Of a stretch of 64,000 nucleotides of DNA, positions 16,175 to 24,246 are shown piece by piece. Position numbers and translations under genes: made by a program. The notes beneath the pieces are model-generated. The model did not search any database. It worked only from the letters and a program-made list of their open reading frames with translations, and had not been told where the DNA came from. Source of the DNA: Actinomadura sp. K4S16 (GTDB lineage Bacteria; Actinomycetota; Actinomycetes; Streptosporangiales; Streptosporangiaceae); the NCBI RefSeq assembly GCF_008327685.1, contig NZ_BDDE01000014.1, positions 1 to 64,000 on the forward strand, read 5' to 3'. How positions within the stretch are numbered: position 1 is the stretch's first letter; each line of letters opens with the position of its first letter.

Positions 16175-17182
16175 TCACTTGATCGCCATCGCGTTCGGCG
16201 GTGATCCGACGCCGCCGACCAGGTTGAGCGGTTTGGCGGTCAGCATGAACTCGTAGGTCCGGTCGGCGTGGCAGTCCTCGGCCAGCGCCTCCAGGTTCCA
16301 CAGCTCACCGAGGAACAGGCCCAGCAGGGCGATCAGCGGACGGTGCATCATCCCGTTGTGGACGACGCCGCGTTCGGGGAGCGGCTCGTCCGGGTCGACC
16401 AGGCCCGAGTGCGGGTTGACCGGGTGCGCCTCGACGCCCAGGTCGTCGGAGGCGACCATCGCGAAGCGGTGGTCCCAGAGCCACCCGATCATCTCCTGCG
16501 ACTGGATGAGGCCGGGGTGCCGGATCTTGGACCGGAAGGCGTGCCGGTCCTCCTCGCCGACCTCGTTGAGCCAGTACTGGGCCCAGCCGACCCTGAGCAG
16601 GAGCACGTCCCCGGGCCGGAACTCCACGCCCTGCGCCGCGGCCGCGGAGTCCAGGTCGGCCGGAGTGATCATGTAGTTGCCGGCCGGGTCGAGCGGGGTG
16701 CCGCGGTCGGCGAAGTGCCGGGCCACGTCGAGCAGCACGCCGCGGGCGACGATGCCGCGCTGCGCGACCGTCTGGATGCCCAGGGCCGGCGTCTCCTCGG
16801 CGATGTCCTCGTCGGGCACGCCTCCGTAGAACCCGTACCGCGGGTGGCGGATGTGCCGGAGCCCGTCGATCTGGGACGTCGACTGCAGGTAGAACGAGTC
16901 GAGCCAGTCGTCCCGGTGGTTCGGGTTGTTGGAGAAGATGTGGTGCACGGTCTTCGGTCTGGTCCCGGCCGGCGGCGGGACGAAGGTGTTCAGCGGGTAG
17001 TCGAGGTTGAACACGGTGCCGCGGCGGACGAGCCCGACCGCGTCCCGCACCTGGTCAGGGCCGATGAAGTTGAGCGTGCCGAGCTGGTCGTGCTCGCCGA
17101 AGACCTCCCAGGACGAGCCCGGTGGCGCGTCCTCGCGTTCGAGCAGCTCCCGGTACGCGGGGATGCCGTCCCGTGGACTCAT
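16175..17182 (-). CDS. Cyclase family protein (kynurenine-formamidase-like hydrolase)
   Basis: 335 residues of the cyclase/Kfa superfamily, metal-dependent hydrolases that open amides, lactams or lactones. Recognisable segments are LGTLNFIGPDQVRDAVGLV, the metal-region STSQIDGLRHIRHPRYGF and the downstream FRPGDVLLLRVGWAQYW. It belongs to the longer subfamily found in aromatic or heterocycle breakdown clusters. The ATG overlaps the stop of the LLM oxidoreductase gene (ATGA, 17179-17182) and has GGAGAGGAG upstream, so it is translationally coupled. As the last gene of the leftward operon it would act after the flavin step. Substrate not determinable from sequence. Confidence 0.82.
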   Translation of the reverse strand: MSPRDGIPAYRELLEREDAPPGSSWEVFGEHDQLGTLNFIGPDQVRDAVGLVRRGTVFNLDYPLNTFVPPPAGTRPKTVHHIFSNNPNHRDDWLDSFYLQSTSQIDGLRHIRHPRYGFYGGVPDEDIAEETPALGIQTVAQRGIVARGVLLDVARHFADRGTPLDPAGNYMITPADLDSAAAAQGVEFRPGDVLLLRVGWAQYWLNEVGEEDRHAFRSKIRHPGLIQSQEMIGWLWDHRFAMVASDDLGVEAHPVNPHSGLVDPDEPLPERGVVHNGMMHRPLIALLGLFLGELWNLEALAEDCHADRTYEFMLTAKPLNLVGGVGSPPNAMAIK

Positions 17183-18177
17183 CCGAGCGCTCTCCTCTCC
17201 GTGTCCGATCTCGCCGGCGGCGGGTCGCCCCCGGCCTTGTCCAGTTCGGGCAGCACGGCGCTCCCGACCAGCGTCAGCGTCCGCCGGGCCACCTCCGGCG
17301 GCGTCCCGTACGGGGCGACGCGGAGCTGGACGGACGTGACCCCGGACGCGGCGTACCGCCGGAGCGCCGCAACGATGTCGGCCGGTGACCCGACCAGCGG
17401 GAGCCGGGGGGCTTCCGGGCCGTCCAGGCCCATCCACGCGCGACGGCTCGTGTAGTAGTCGAGGACGGGCGCGAAGTACTCGGCCGCCGTCTCCCGGGCG
17501 CGGTCGGCATCCTCGTCCACCAGGCACAGCCGGGTGACCGCCACCTCGCCCGGCGCTGCGCCGCGCGCGTCCCGGTACTCGGCGGCCCGCGCGGCCAGGA
17601 GATCGTCGCCGTAGTTGGTGGCCGCGTAGTAGCCGTCGCCGATGGTCGCGGCCCTGACCGCCCCCGCGGACGTGCGCCCGCCGAGCAGGATCGGCGGGCC
17701 TCCCGGCCGCGCGGGCGGCGGCATGACCGGCGCCGGTCCTTCCGTTCCGGGTGCGGCCGACCAGGTCCCCCGCAGCGAGGCGACCAGGGCGGCGAGCCAC
17801 TCCGCCGGGCGGCGGCCGTCCGTGCCGCCGCCGACCCGCTCCGCCAGATCGGCGTTGCCGAGGGCGAGGCCGAGGGTCAGCCGGCCGGAGCACAACTGGT
17901 CGAGCAGCGCCGCCTCGTAGGCGAGCCGCCGGGGCTCGTACGCGCGGGCCAGCAGCACCGCCGTGCCGAGCGGCAGGTCCGTGCGCCCGGCCAGGTGCGC
18001 GAGGACGACCAGCACGGCCGGGAGGTGGAACACCTCGGGCCGGACGTGGTAGCTCTCCCCCAGCCAGGCCGAGGTGAGCCCGTTCTCCTCGGCCGCCTCC
18101 AGCAGGCGCGCGGCGCGGTCGACCTGGGGGCGGGTCGCCTGTGCCGACCCCAGGTCGAGCGCCGCACCGAGCCTCAT
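17179..18177 (-). CDS. LLM class flavin-dependent oxidoreductase
   Basis: Luciferase-like TIM-barrel flavoprotein (332 residues), expected to use reduced FMN or F420 to oxidise a substrate. Family segments include the N-terminal RLLEAAEENGLTSAWLGES, LDQLCSGRLTLGLALGNADL and PPILLGGRTSAGAVRAATIGDGY. It begins 12 nt downstream of the solute-binding protein stop and overlaps the cyclase gene by 4 nt, so the three genes are one transcript. Monooxygenation of an imported compound before hydrolysis by the cyclase is a reasonable reading. Cofactor choice (FMN or F420) cannot be decided by eye. Confidence 0.84.
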   Translation of the reverse strand: MRLGAALDLGSAQATRPQVDRAARLLEAAEENGLTSAWLGESYHVRPEVFHLPAVLVVLAHLAGRTDLPLGTAVLLARAYEPRRLAYEAALLDQLCSGRLTLGLALGNADLAERVGGGTDGRRPAEWLAALVASLRGTWSAAPGTEGPAPVMPPPARPGGPPILLGGRTSAGAVRAATIGDGYYAATNYGDDLLAARAAEYRDARGAAPGEVAVTRLCLVDEDADRARETAAEYFAPVLDYYTSRRAWMGLDGPEAPRLPLVGSPADIVAALRRYAASGVTSVQLRVAPYGTPPEVARRTLTLVGSAVLPELDKAGGDPPPARSDTERRALG

Positions 18178-18189
18178 GCCGGTTCCATG

Positions 18190-19287
18190 TCAGGCCGCCT
18201 TCTTCGCGGCGGCGCGGATCTCGTCGTGGGGAAAGGCATTGATCTTCGCTATCAGGTCGTTGGTGTAGATGTCGGTGGCCGGGAACTCCTTGCCGATCAG
18301 GCCGGCGGCGGTCATGAACTTCACGGTGGCGGTGACCGAGGCGGGGTCCATCCGGCCCCAGCCGTCGCCGTCGCCGGGCCCGGCCTTCTGGCCGTCCAGC
18401 CGGACCTTGAGGACCTTGACCTGCCCGGCCAGCAGCCGGTCCTCCGGAACCGAGGCCGCTCCCTTGGCCTCGGGGTGCAGCTTCCACAGGTCGCCGACCG
18501 CGGCCTCGGGATCGGCCTGCGCGAAGACCACGCCCTTGGCGAACGCCCTGCCGAACCGGACGAGCAGGTCCTCCTTCTTCTTCAGGTCGGGCCGCTTCAC
18601 CGCGAGCCCGCCGCCGAACAGGTTCTCCGTGCCGGGCACCGGCAGCGGCTTCAGCTTCACACCGGAGTTCTCGACGATCTGGTACTGGGTGTCCCAGAGC
18701 GCCAGCGCGTCGACCTTGCCGCTCTTGATCGCGGTGACCTGCTCGGCGCCGGCGCCGATCGGCAGCAGCTTGATCGACTCCGGGTCGAGGCCCTGCGTCT
18801 TCATCGCCGTCCGGGCGAACGTCCCTCCGGAGCTGGCCACGGCGGTGACGCCGATCCGCTTGCCCTTCAGGTCGGCCACGGAGGCGATCGGGGAGTTCTC
18901 CGGGACCTTCAGGCTGTAGATCCAGCGCGTCCAGTACTGCGCGAAGTACGTCAGCCCGGTGTCCTTCGCGTGCCCGATCGAGACGGGTTCCGGTGTCATC
19001 AGCCCGACGTCGATCTGGCCGGAGATCACCTGCTGGGCGACCTGGGTCCCGGACGGGAACAGCTGCACGTCGACGTCCAGGCCCTCCTTGGCGAAGTAGC
19101 CTCTGGCCTCGGAGACGGCGAGGGTGGCGTATCCGGCGTTCCAGCTCGGTGAGCCGATGCCCAGCCTGATCCGGTCACGCCCGTCGGACGACTTGCCGCC
19201 GGACGAGCCGCCGCACCCGGCCAGCGCGAGCGCCGCGACGGCCAGCGCCACCACCGGCGCGAGCCGGCCGTGTCGGTTGAGTTTCAC
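18190..19287 (-). CDS. ABC solute-binding lipoprotein, NMT1/THI5-SsuA-like (copy 1)
   Basis: 365-residue lipoprotein (lipobox ALAGC, cysteine about residue 25) of the NMT1/THI5-like family, whose members bind thiamine precursors, taurine, aromatic sulfonates, nitrate or riboflavin. Ligand-domain motifs are SPSWNAGYATLAVSEARGYF, FPSGTQVAQQVISGQIDVGL and GKRIGVTAVASSG. It is a clear paralogue of the gene at 19446-20531, with the same motifs throughout. It starts with GTG behind a GGGGGACC site that lies in a 5-bp hairpin. The ATPase and permease expected to work with it are encoded divergently at 23438-25128. Two receptors for one translocator suggest related ligands. Confidence 0.88.
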   Translation of the reverse strand: MKLNRHGRLAPVVALAVAALALAGCGGSSGGKSSDGRDRIRLGIGSPSWNAGYATLAVSEARGYFAKEGLDVDVQLFPSGTQVAQQVISGQIDVGLMTPEPVSIGHAKDTGLTYFAQYWTRWIYSLKVPENSPIASVADLKGKRIGVTAVASSGGTFARTAMKTQGLDPESIKLLPIGAGAEQVTAIKSGKVDALALWDTQYQIVENSGVKLKPLPVPGTENLFGGGLAVKRPDLKKKEDLLVRFGRAFAKGVVFAQADPEAAVGDLWKLHPEAKGAASVPEDRLLAGQVKVLKVRLDGQKAGPGDGDGWGRMDPASVTATVKFMTAAGLIGKEFPATDIYTNDLIAKINAFPHDEIRAAAKKAA

Positions 19288-19300
19288 TAGGTCCCCCTAG
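19287..19300 (-). promoter_or_regulatory. Hairpin enclosing the ribosome-binding site of SBP copy 1
   Basis: CTAGG-TCCC-CCTAG on the plus strand is a perfect 5-bp inverted repeat covering the GGGGG Shine-Dalgarno and abutting the GTG start. In the mRNA it could mask the ribosome site. The stem is short, so the effect is speculative. Confidence 0.4.
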
Positions 19301-19339
19301 CTGTGGGGTGGGGTGGAGGGAGGCGGGGGACTGCACACC

Positions 19340-19469
19340 GTTCACTAGGCGGCCTTCGCCGCGCCGTTCACTTCGCGGCCTTCGCCGCACGGTTCACTTC
19401 GCGGCCTTCGCCGCACGGTTCACTTCGCGGCCTTCGCCGCACGGTTCACTTCGCGGCCTTCGCCGCACC
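19340..19469 (-). repeat. Five tandem 26-bp units, each repeating the SBP copy 2 stop codon
   Basis: Units start at 19340, 19366, 19392, 19418 and 19444. The middle copies are identical; the first differs at a few bases. On the minus strand each carries the codons for the end of SBP copy 2 (Ala-Ala-Lys) and its TGA, so the gene's 3' end has been copied downstream four times. Each unit also contains a GCGGC/GCCGC hairpin. The array fills the gap between the two binding-protein genes and may act as a multi-hairpin attenuator or RNA-stabilising element. Confidence 0.9.
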
Positions 19470-20531
19470 GCGGACCTCGGCGAAGGAGAACTTGTTGATC
19501 TCGGGGATCAGGTCGTTGGTGAAGATCTCGGTCGCCGGGAACGTCTTCTTGATCAGCCCGGCCTGCTGCATGTAGGACACCGTGGCGGTGACGGCCTTCT
19601 CGTCCATCTCGCCCCACCGGTCCTTGCCGGGCTCCACGCCCTGGCCGTCCAGGCGGACCTTCAGGACCTTGACCTGGTCGGACAGCACGGTGTCCTCGGG
19701 CGCGGACGCCGGGCCCTTGCTCTCGGGATGCAGCGTCCACAGGTCGCGGACGGCGGCGCCCGGGTTCGCCTGCGCGAAGACCATCGCCTTCGCCATGGCC
19801 CTGCCGAAGCGGGTCAGGACGTCCCGCCTCTTCTGGACGACGTCGGCCTTGACCGCGAAGCCGCCGCCGAACAGCCCGTCGGTCGAGGCGATCGGGATCG
19901 GGGTGAGGTCGATCCCGGCGTTCTTCACGAGCTGGTACTGGGTGTCCCAGAGGCCGAGCGCGTCGACCTTGCCGCTCTTGATCGCGTTGATCTGCTCGGC
20001 TCCCGAGCCGATCGGGATGAACTTCACCGTGCCGGCGTCCAGCCCCTCCATCTTCATGGCGGTGCGCACGAACGTCGTGCCGGAGCTGGCCACGGCGGTG
20101 ACGCCGACGCGCTTGCCGGGCAGGTCCCGGACGCTCCGCACGCTCGAACCGGCGGGGACCTGGATGTTGGAGATCCACTTGGGGTAGTACCCGGCGAAGT
20201 AGACCAGCTTGGTGCCCTTCTCCAGCCCGATGCCCACCGGCTCCGCGGTCATCAGCCCGATGTCGGACTGCCCGGCGATGACCTGCTGCGCGACCTGGGT
20301 CCCGGAGGCGAACGTGGAGACCTTCACGTCCACCTTCTCCGTGGCGAAGTACTTGCGCGCCTCGGCGACCGCCAGCGTCGCGAACCCGGCGTTCCAGCTC
20401 GGGGTCGCGATCGCCACCTTGAGCACGGTCCGGCCGTCGGCCGTGACCTCCGGGTCGGACGACCCGCAGGAGACGGCGGTGAAGGCGGCCAGGACGACCG
20501 CGGTGAGGCTCCAGAGGGACTTCGGTTTCAT
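19446..20531 (-). CDS. ABC solute-binding lipoprotein, NMT1/THI5-SsuA-like (copy 2)
   Basis: 361-residue lipoprotein (lipobox TAVSC, cysteine about 22), paralogous to the next gene. Shared landmarks are ATPSWNAGFATLAVAEARKYF, FASGTQVAQQVIAGQSDIGL, GKRVGVTAVASSG and KSGKVDALGLWDTQYQLV. GGAAGG lies about 9 nt before the ATG. It follows the cupin gene by 16 nt and is separated from copy 1 by the 26-bp repeat array, which repeats this gene's own terminal codons and stop. Likely role: capture of the island's substrate for the SsuBC-like importer. Confidence 0.88.
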   Translation of the reverse strand: MKPKSLWSLTAVVLAAFTAVSCGSSDPEVTADGRTVLKVAIATPSWNAGFATLAVAEARKYFATEKVDVKVSTFASGTQVAQQVIAGQSDIGLMTAEPVGIGLEKGTKLVYFAGYYPKWISNIQVPAGSSVRSVRDLPGKRVGVTAVASSGTTFVRTAMKMEGLDAGTVKFIPIGSGAEQINAIKSGKVDALGLWDTQYQLVKNAGIDLTPIPIASTDGLFGGGFAVKADVVQKRRDVLTRFGRAMAKAMVFAQANPGAAVRDLWTLHPESKGPASAPEDTVLSDQVKVLKVRLDGQGVEPGKDRWGEMDEKAVTATVSYMQQAGLIKKTFPATEIFTNDLIPEINKFSFAEVRGAAKAAK

Positions 20532-20547
20532 GTCCCGTCCTTCCCGA

Positions 20548-21417
20548 TCACGCAGGGGTGGGGTAGTCGTCGGAGTTCAGGACCAGGCCCGGCCGGGCGG
20601 AGAAGTCGGCTCGCGGCGGGCAGAAGATGTCGATCAGCTGGTTGCGGCCGGACCCGACGGACTGGGTGGTGTGCACCGCCGTCGGCGGGATCACCGCGAC
20701 CGACGGGCTGCCGCAGGCTTGGTGCTCGTCGGGCAGCCACTCGCTCATCCGGCGCGTCCAGGGCGTGCGGATGTGGTGGACGAAGTCGCCCTCGACCGCG
20801 AGGGAGCACTGCTCGAAGTCGTCGTGCTGGTGCGGGGACAGGGACTCGGGGTCGCGGACGCCGGTCCGCGGGTTCAGGAAGTTCACCATGAACGTGCTGC
20901 ACCGGAAGATGCGTCCGAACCGCTCGGGGTCGACGGGCACCTCCGACAGGGGGTACGCGCGGATGCGGTGGCCGCCGGGAGGGTCGGGCCAGGGCTCGAA
21001 GGACGCGACCTTGGGGTCGGGCTGCTCGTATGAATCCTGGTTGACGGCGGTCCGCGCGAGGGACTCGGCGGACGCCACGGTGAACAGCCGCACGAGGTCG
21101 CAGTCGGCGTCCGCCACGACCGAGGACCGGCCGGGCGGCATGACGATCACGGCCTGGCCCGTCACCGACCGCTCGTCGCCGGGGGTCCGCACGGTCGCCG
21201 CGCACCCTTCGTGGGGCAGGACGACGACGTACTCGTCGCTCTGGTCCTCGCGGGTGAGCTCGTCGCCCGCGACGGCGCTGGAGTAGGCGACGACGAAGTT
21301 CTGCCCGCGGGCCGTCCACGTCCGCGTACCGGCATCGGACCGCGCGCTCGGCTCGAGGTCGGGGAACTCGACGTACTCCGCGGCGGCCCTGCTCTTGCTC
21401 GCTTGCTGCGCTTGCAC
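20548..21417 (-). CDS. Cupin-like protein of the catabolic island
   Basis: 289 residues, not matched to a named enzyme. It looks like a two-domain cupin: the C-terminal half holds SPHQHDDFEQCSLAVEGDF, matching the metal-binding HxH(x)nE pattern, followed by further histidines (VHHIRTPW, AVHTTQ). The N-terminal half has a similar beta pattern without obvious ligands (DEYVVVLPHEGCAATV). A GTG start has AGGAG about 7 nt upstream. It lies between the DUF6282 hydrolase and the binding proteins in the leftward operon. An isomerase, dioxygenase or sensor role are all possible. Confidence 0.7.
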   Translation of the reverse strand: MQAQQASKSRAAAEYVEFPDLEPSARSDAGTRTWTARGQNFVVAYSSAVAGDELTREDQSDEYVVVLPHEGCAATVRTPGDERSVTGQAVIVMPPGRSSVVADADCDLVRLFTVASAESLARTAVNQDSYEQPDPKVASFEPWPDPPGGHRIRAYPLSEVPVDPERFGRIFRCSTFMVNFLNPRTGVRDPESLSPHQHDDFEQCSLAVEGDFVHHIRTPWTRRMSEWLPDEHQACGSPSVAVIPPTAVHTTQSVGSGRNQLIDIFCPPRADFSARPGLVLNSDDYPTPA

Positions 21418-21448
21418 TGGAGACTCCTGTCTCTGGTCGTCCGCCTGT

Positions 21449-22339
21449 TCAGTCGTCCAGACCGAGCAGGCGGGCCGGGTTGACGCAGGTGATCTGCCGC
21501 AGGTCCGACTCGCTCAGCCCGAGGTCCAGCAGCGCCGACCCGACCCGGATGAAGGCGTCGACGGGGAGGGGGCGGTTGGCCTGGCCGAGGTCGGAGGCGA
21601 GGACGGTGTGCTCGGGCCCGATCTTCTCGATCCAGGTGAGCAGGTCCTTGGGGTCCCACTTGCGGTACCCCTCGGGGTCGTACATCCCGACCTCGTGCTC
21701 GACGTAGGCGCCGCCGCGCACCAGTTCGAGGCACTGCTCCGGCTCGGCGCCGATGACGAAGTTCGGATGGTTGATGACCATGCGGGTGACGCCGCGGCGC
21801 CGGCCCTCGTCGAACAGCTGGGCGATCGTCTCCGGCGGGAGGTGGCCGCCGCTGAGGATCGCGCCGCTCTCGGCGATGAGGTCGAGGACCTCGTGCACCT
21901 CGGGGAGGAGGCCGCCGGCGTCGTCGTGGACGTCCACCCGGTCGGACGGGACGTCCACGGTCGCCGTGGGGAACCCGCCGCCCTCGGGATGGCATTCGAT
22001 GTGCCGGCCGGAGGAGAAGGTCGGGAACCAGACGGCCTTCCCGCCCATGCGCAGGCACATCGCCACGGCATAAGGGTTGATGCCTCCGACCTGGCTGTTG
22101 AGCGCGATGCCGCCGAACATCCGGGTGCTGCTCCTGGCCAGGCGGTCCCCCATCGCCAGCAGGTCCATCACCGTGTTGTGGTGGTGCGACTTGACGACGA
22201 TCGCGCGCATCTCGATTCGCTCGCCGTCGACCGCGGCGTCCGCGTGGTCGAAGCGCCGGGGGAACGGGTTCGGCCCCGAATGGCAGTGCAGGTCGATCGT
22301 TCCGCGCAGCACGGTGGTGATCGCGCTAGGTCCGGGCAT
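21449..22339 (-). CDS. DUF6282 family amidohydrolase-like protein
   Basis: 296 residues, a predicted TIM-barrel metal hydrolase. Probable ligands are visible in order: TIDLHCHSGPNPFPRRFDH (HxH), IVVKSHHHNTVMDLL, VINHPNFVIGAEP and the late aspartate in VLASDLGQ. Start chosen at the ATG with AGGAGG 7 nt upstream; a TTG two codons earlier is the only close alternative. It is the first gene of the leftward operon, divergent from IclR. The family has no settled reaction that I know; hydrolysis of a C-N or C-O bond in the island's substrate is inferred. Confidence 0.75.
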   Translation of the reverse strand: MPGPSAITTVLRGTIDLHCHSGPNPFPRRFDHADAAVDGERIEMRAIVVKSHHHNTVMDLLAMGDRLARSSTRMFGGIALNSQVGGINPYAVAMCLRMGGKAVWFPTFSSGRHIECHPEGGGFPTATVDVPSDRVDVHDDAGGLLPEVHEVLDLIAESGAILSGGHLPPETIAQLFDEGRRRGVTRMVINHPNFVIGAEPEQCLELVRGGAYVEHEVGMYDPEGYRKWDPKDLLTWIEKIGPEHTVLASDLGQANRPLPVDAFIRVGSALLDLGLSESDLRQITCVNPARLLGLDD

Positions 22340-22537
22340 CGGCAACCTCCTAGTTGTTCGCGATGCAGACTAGATGCCCACTTCGTGAACGTCAATGCTC
22401 GACCTGCGAATCCGTGGCGCGGCGGCGGCGGTGAGCACTCTCTTCTCATGTCGATCGCACAGAATCCCGCCTTCAGCGGGCCGATCTGATCAAGTTGCGA
22501 GCGATACAGCGACGGGCCGGCCGACCTGCGATCACTC

Positions 22538-22566
22538 TTGCGTGGCCCAGGTCACTTTGCTATCCT
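22538..22566 (+). promoter_or_regulatory. Sigma-70-type promoter for iclR and the transport operon
   Basis: TTGCGT (22538-22543), a 17-bp spacer and TATCCT (22561-22566) form a good vegetative promoter. A transcript would start near 22573, about 70 nt before the IclR ATG. Confidence 0.6.
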
Positions 22567-22583
22567 CGACGCTCACACGGATG

Positions 22584-22600
22584 GTGAACAACGAGTTCAC
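22584..22600. promoter_or_regulatory. 17-bp palindromic operator, probable IclR site
   Basis: GTGAAC-AACGA-GTTCAC is a perfect inverted repeat with a 5-bp centre, just downstream of the predicted start of transcription. Length and place fit autoregulation by the adjacent IclR protein. Confidence 0.6.
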
Positions 22601-22643
22601 ATGACGACCAAAGCGCCGGAGCGCCAAGCCGAGGGAGACGTGC

Positions 22644-23429
22644 ATGACGGAGCAGGGCCAGTCCGATATCCAGGCAGTGAGCCGGATGGCCCAGATACTC
22701 GCCCTGTTCGGCCCGGACTCACCGGAGCTGTCGGTGTCGGAGGCGACGGAGCGGCTGCGCCTCAACCGGACCACGGTGCACCGGTATCTCACGTCGATGA
22801 CCGCGGCCGGGCTCCTCGAGCGCGGCAGCCGCCCGGCGAGCTACATACCCGGCCGGCTGATGATCCAGCTCGGCGCCTTCGCCATCGGGCAGCGCCGCAT
22901 CATCCAGCTCGCCCCCGCCCACCTCCGCGAGCTGACCGGGCGGACGGGCGTCACGTCCGTGCTGTCGCTGTGGGGGCCGTCCGGCCCGGTGGTGTCGCTG
23001 GTCGAAGAGGACTCCGCCCACGGCACGCTCGTCACGGTGCGCGTCGGTTCGCAGCTCGCGCTCGACACCGCCCAGGCCATCGCCTTCCTGGCCCACCTTC
23101 CCGACCAGCTCCAGGTCGACCGGCTGCTGGCCTCCCTGCCGCTGGCCCAGCGCACCGGCCTGGTCGAGCGCATCACCGCCGCCCGGGAGATCGGGCTGAG
23201 CATCTACCCGGCCAACCAGCGCGGCATCAGCGTCATCGCGGCGCCCGTGTTCGCCGACTCGGGCGTGTGCGCCACCATCGCGGCGATCGGCACCGACCGG
23301 ATGCTGCCCACGGCCCCCGACTCGCCGACGGCCGTCGCCGTCCGGGAGACCGCCATGGCCCTGACCAAGGAGATGGGCGGAACGCGGCCGCCCGCCCCGA
23401 GCGACCCGAGCGACCAGCCGAACGATTAG
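22644..23429 (+). CDS. IclR family transcriptional regulator
   Basis: 261-residue DNA-binding regulator. The N-terminal winged helix (about 10-65) contains LSVSEATERLRLNRTTVHRYLTSM, and the C-terminal ligand-binding domain begins with QLAPAHLRELTGRTGVTSVL. IclR proteins sense catabolic substrates or intermediates and usually control neighbouring operons. GAGGGAG lies about 6 nt before the ATG. It heads the rightward operon (ATPase, permease and aldolase follow with gaps of 8 and 8 nt and an 11-nt overlap) and faces the leftward catabolic operon, so it most likely controls both. A palindromic site upstream is the candidate operator. Confidence 0.92.
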   Translation: MTEQGQSDIQAVSRMAQILALFGPDSPELSVSEATERLRLNRTTVHRYLTSMTAAGLLERGSRPASYIPGRLMIQLGAFAIGQRRIIQLAPAHLRELTGRTGVTSVLSLWGPSGPVVSLVEEDSAHGTLVTVRVGSQLALDTAQAIAFLAHLPDQLQVDRLLASLPLAQRTGLVERITAAREIGLSIYPANQRGISVIAAPVFADSGVCATIAAIGTDRMLPTAPDSPTAVAVRETAMALTKEMGGTRPPAPSDPSDQPND

Positions 23430-23437
23430 GACGGAAC

Positions 23438-24238
23438 ATGCCCACCCCCTCGCACCCGCCGACCGTCACCGACGTCGCGGTCGAACTCCGCCACATCACC
23501 ATGCGCTACCAGGCCAAGCGCGGCAGGACCGTGCTCGCGCTGGACGATGTCAGCCTGACCGTCCCCGAAGGGCAGTTCGTCTCGATCGTCGGCCCGAGCG
23601 GATGCGGCAAGAGCACCCTGCTCAAGATCATCCTGGGGCTCACCCGGCAGAGCGAGGGGGAGGTGGCCTTCGGCCCGGCGCGCAGCCACGAGAACCTGCT
23701 GGGCATGGTCTTCCAGCAGCCCCTGCTGCTGCCGTGGCGCACCGTCGCGAAGAACATGACGATCTCCCACGACGTGGGGCCCCGCCGCCCGCGCGCCGAC
23801 CTCGACAAGCGCGTGGCCGAGCACCTGGACATGCTCGGGCTCCGCGACTTCGCCGACCAGTACCCCCGCGAGCTGTCCGGAGGCATGCAGCAGCGGGTCG
23901 GCATCGGCCGGGCGCTCCTCCACGATCCGCGGATCCTGCTGATGGACGAGCCGTTCGGCGCCCTGGACGCGATGACCCGCGACCAGATGGGGCTCGACCT
24001 GCTCGACATCTGGGAGCGGGACCGCAAGACCGTCCTCTTCGTCACCCACAGCATCCCCGAGGCCGTCCTCCTGTCCGACCGGGTCGTCGTCATGACGCCG
24101 CGGCCGGGCCGCATCGCCGAGGTCATCGACGTCGACCTGGCCCGTCCCCGGCGGCTGGAGGACATCAACACTCCGGAGTTCGGCGAGATCGCCTCCCGCA
24201 TCCGCGTCCTCCTCAACTCCGAGCACAGCGCGCACTAG
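23438..24238 (+). CDS. ABC transporter ATP-binding protein, SsuB/TauB/NrtD-like
   Basis: 266-residue cytoplasmic ATPase powering import. All motifs are intact: Walker A GPSGCGKST, Q-loop VFQQPLLLPWRT, signature LSGGMQQRVGIGRAL, Walker B ILLMDEPFGALDAMT and switch histidine VTHSIPEAVLLSDRV. The sequence belongs to the nitrate/sulfonate/taurine/thiamine-precursor branch, matching the NMT1-type binding proteins encoded divergently. It starts 8 nt after the iclR stop with AGGACGG upstream, and the permease follows 8 nt later. Together they form the translocator of the island. Confidence 0.92.
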   Translation: MPTPSHPPTVTDVAVELRHITMRYQAKRGRTVLALDDVSLTVPEGQFVSIVGPSGCGKSTLLKIILGLTRQSEGEVAFGPARSHENLLGMVFQQPLLLPWRTVAKNMTISHDVGPRRPRADLDKRVAEHLDMLGLRDFADQYPRELSGGMQQRVGIGRALLHDPRILLMDEPFGALDAMTRDQMGLDLLDIWERDRKTVLFVTHSIPEAVLLSDRVVVMTPRPGRIAEVIDVDLARPRRLEDINTPEFGEIASRIRVLLNSEHSAH

Positions 24239-24246
24239 GAGCGATC

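Larger units (their letters stand above)
22340..22643. other. Divergent control region of the catabolic island
   Basis: About 300 bp without a gene, separating the leftward catabolic operon from IclR. The right half holds the iclR promoter and a perfect palindrome, listed separately. The left half has no clear promoter for the DUF6282 operon beyond A+T-rich patches near 22350-22380. Confidence 0.6.

Noticed and set aside
19340..19469. CRISPR or attachment-site array
   Set aside because: The 26-bp units have no spacers and no integrase nearby; they derive from the neighbouring gene end.
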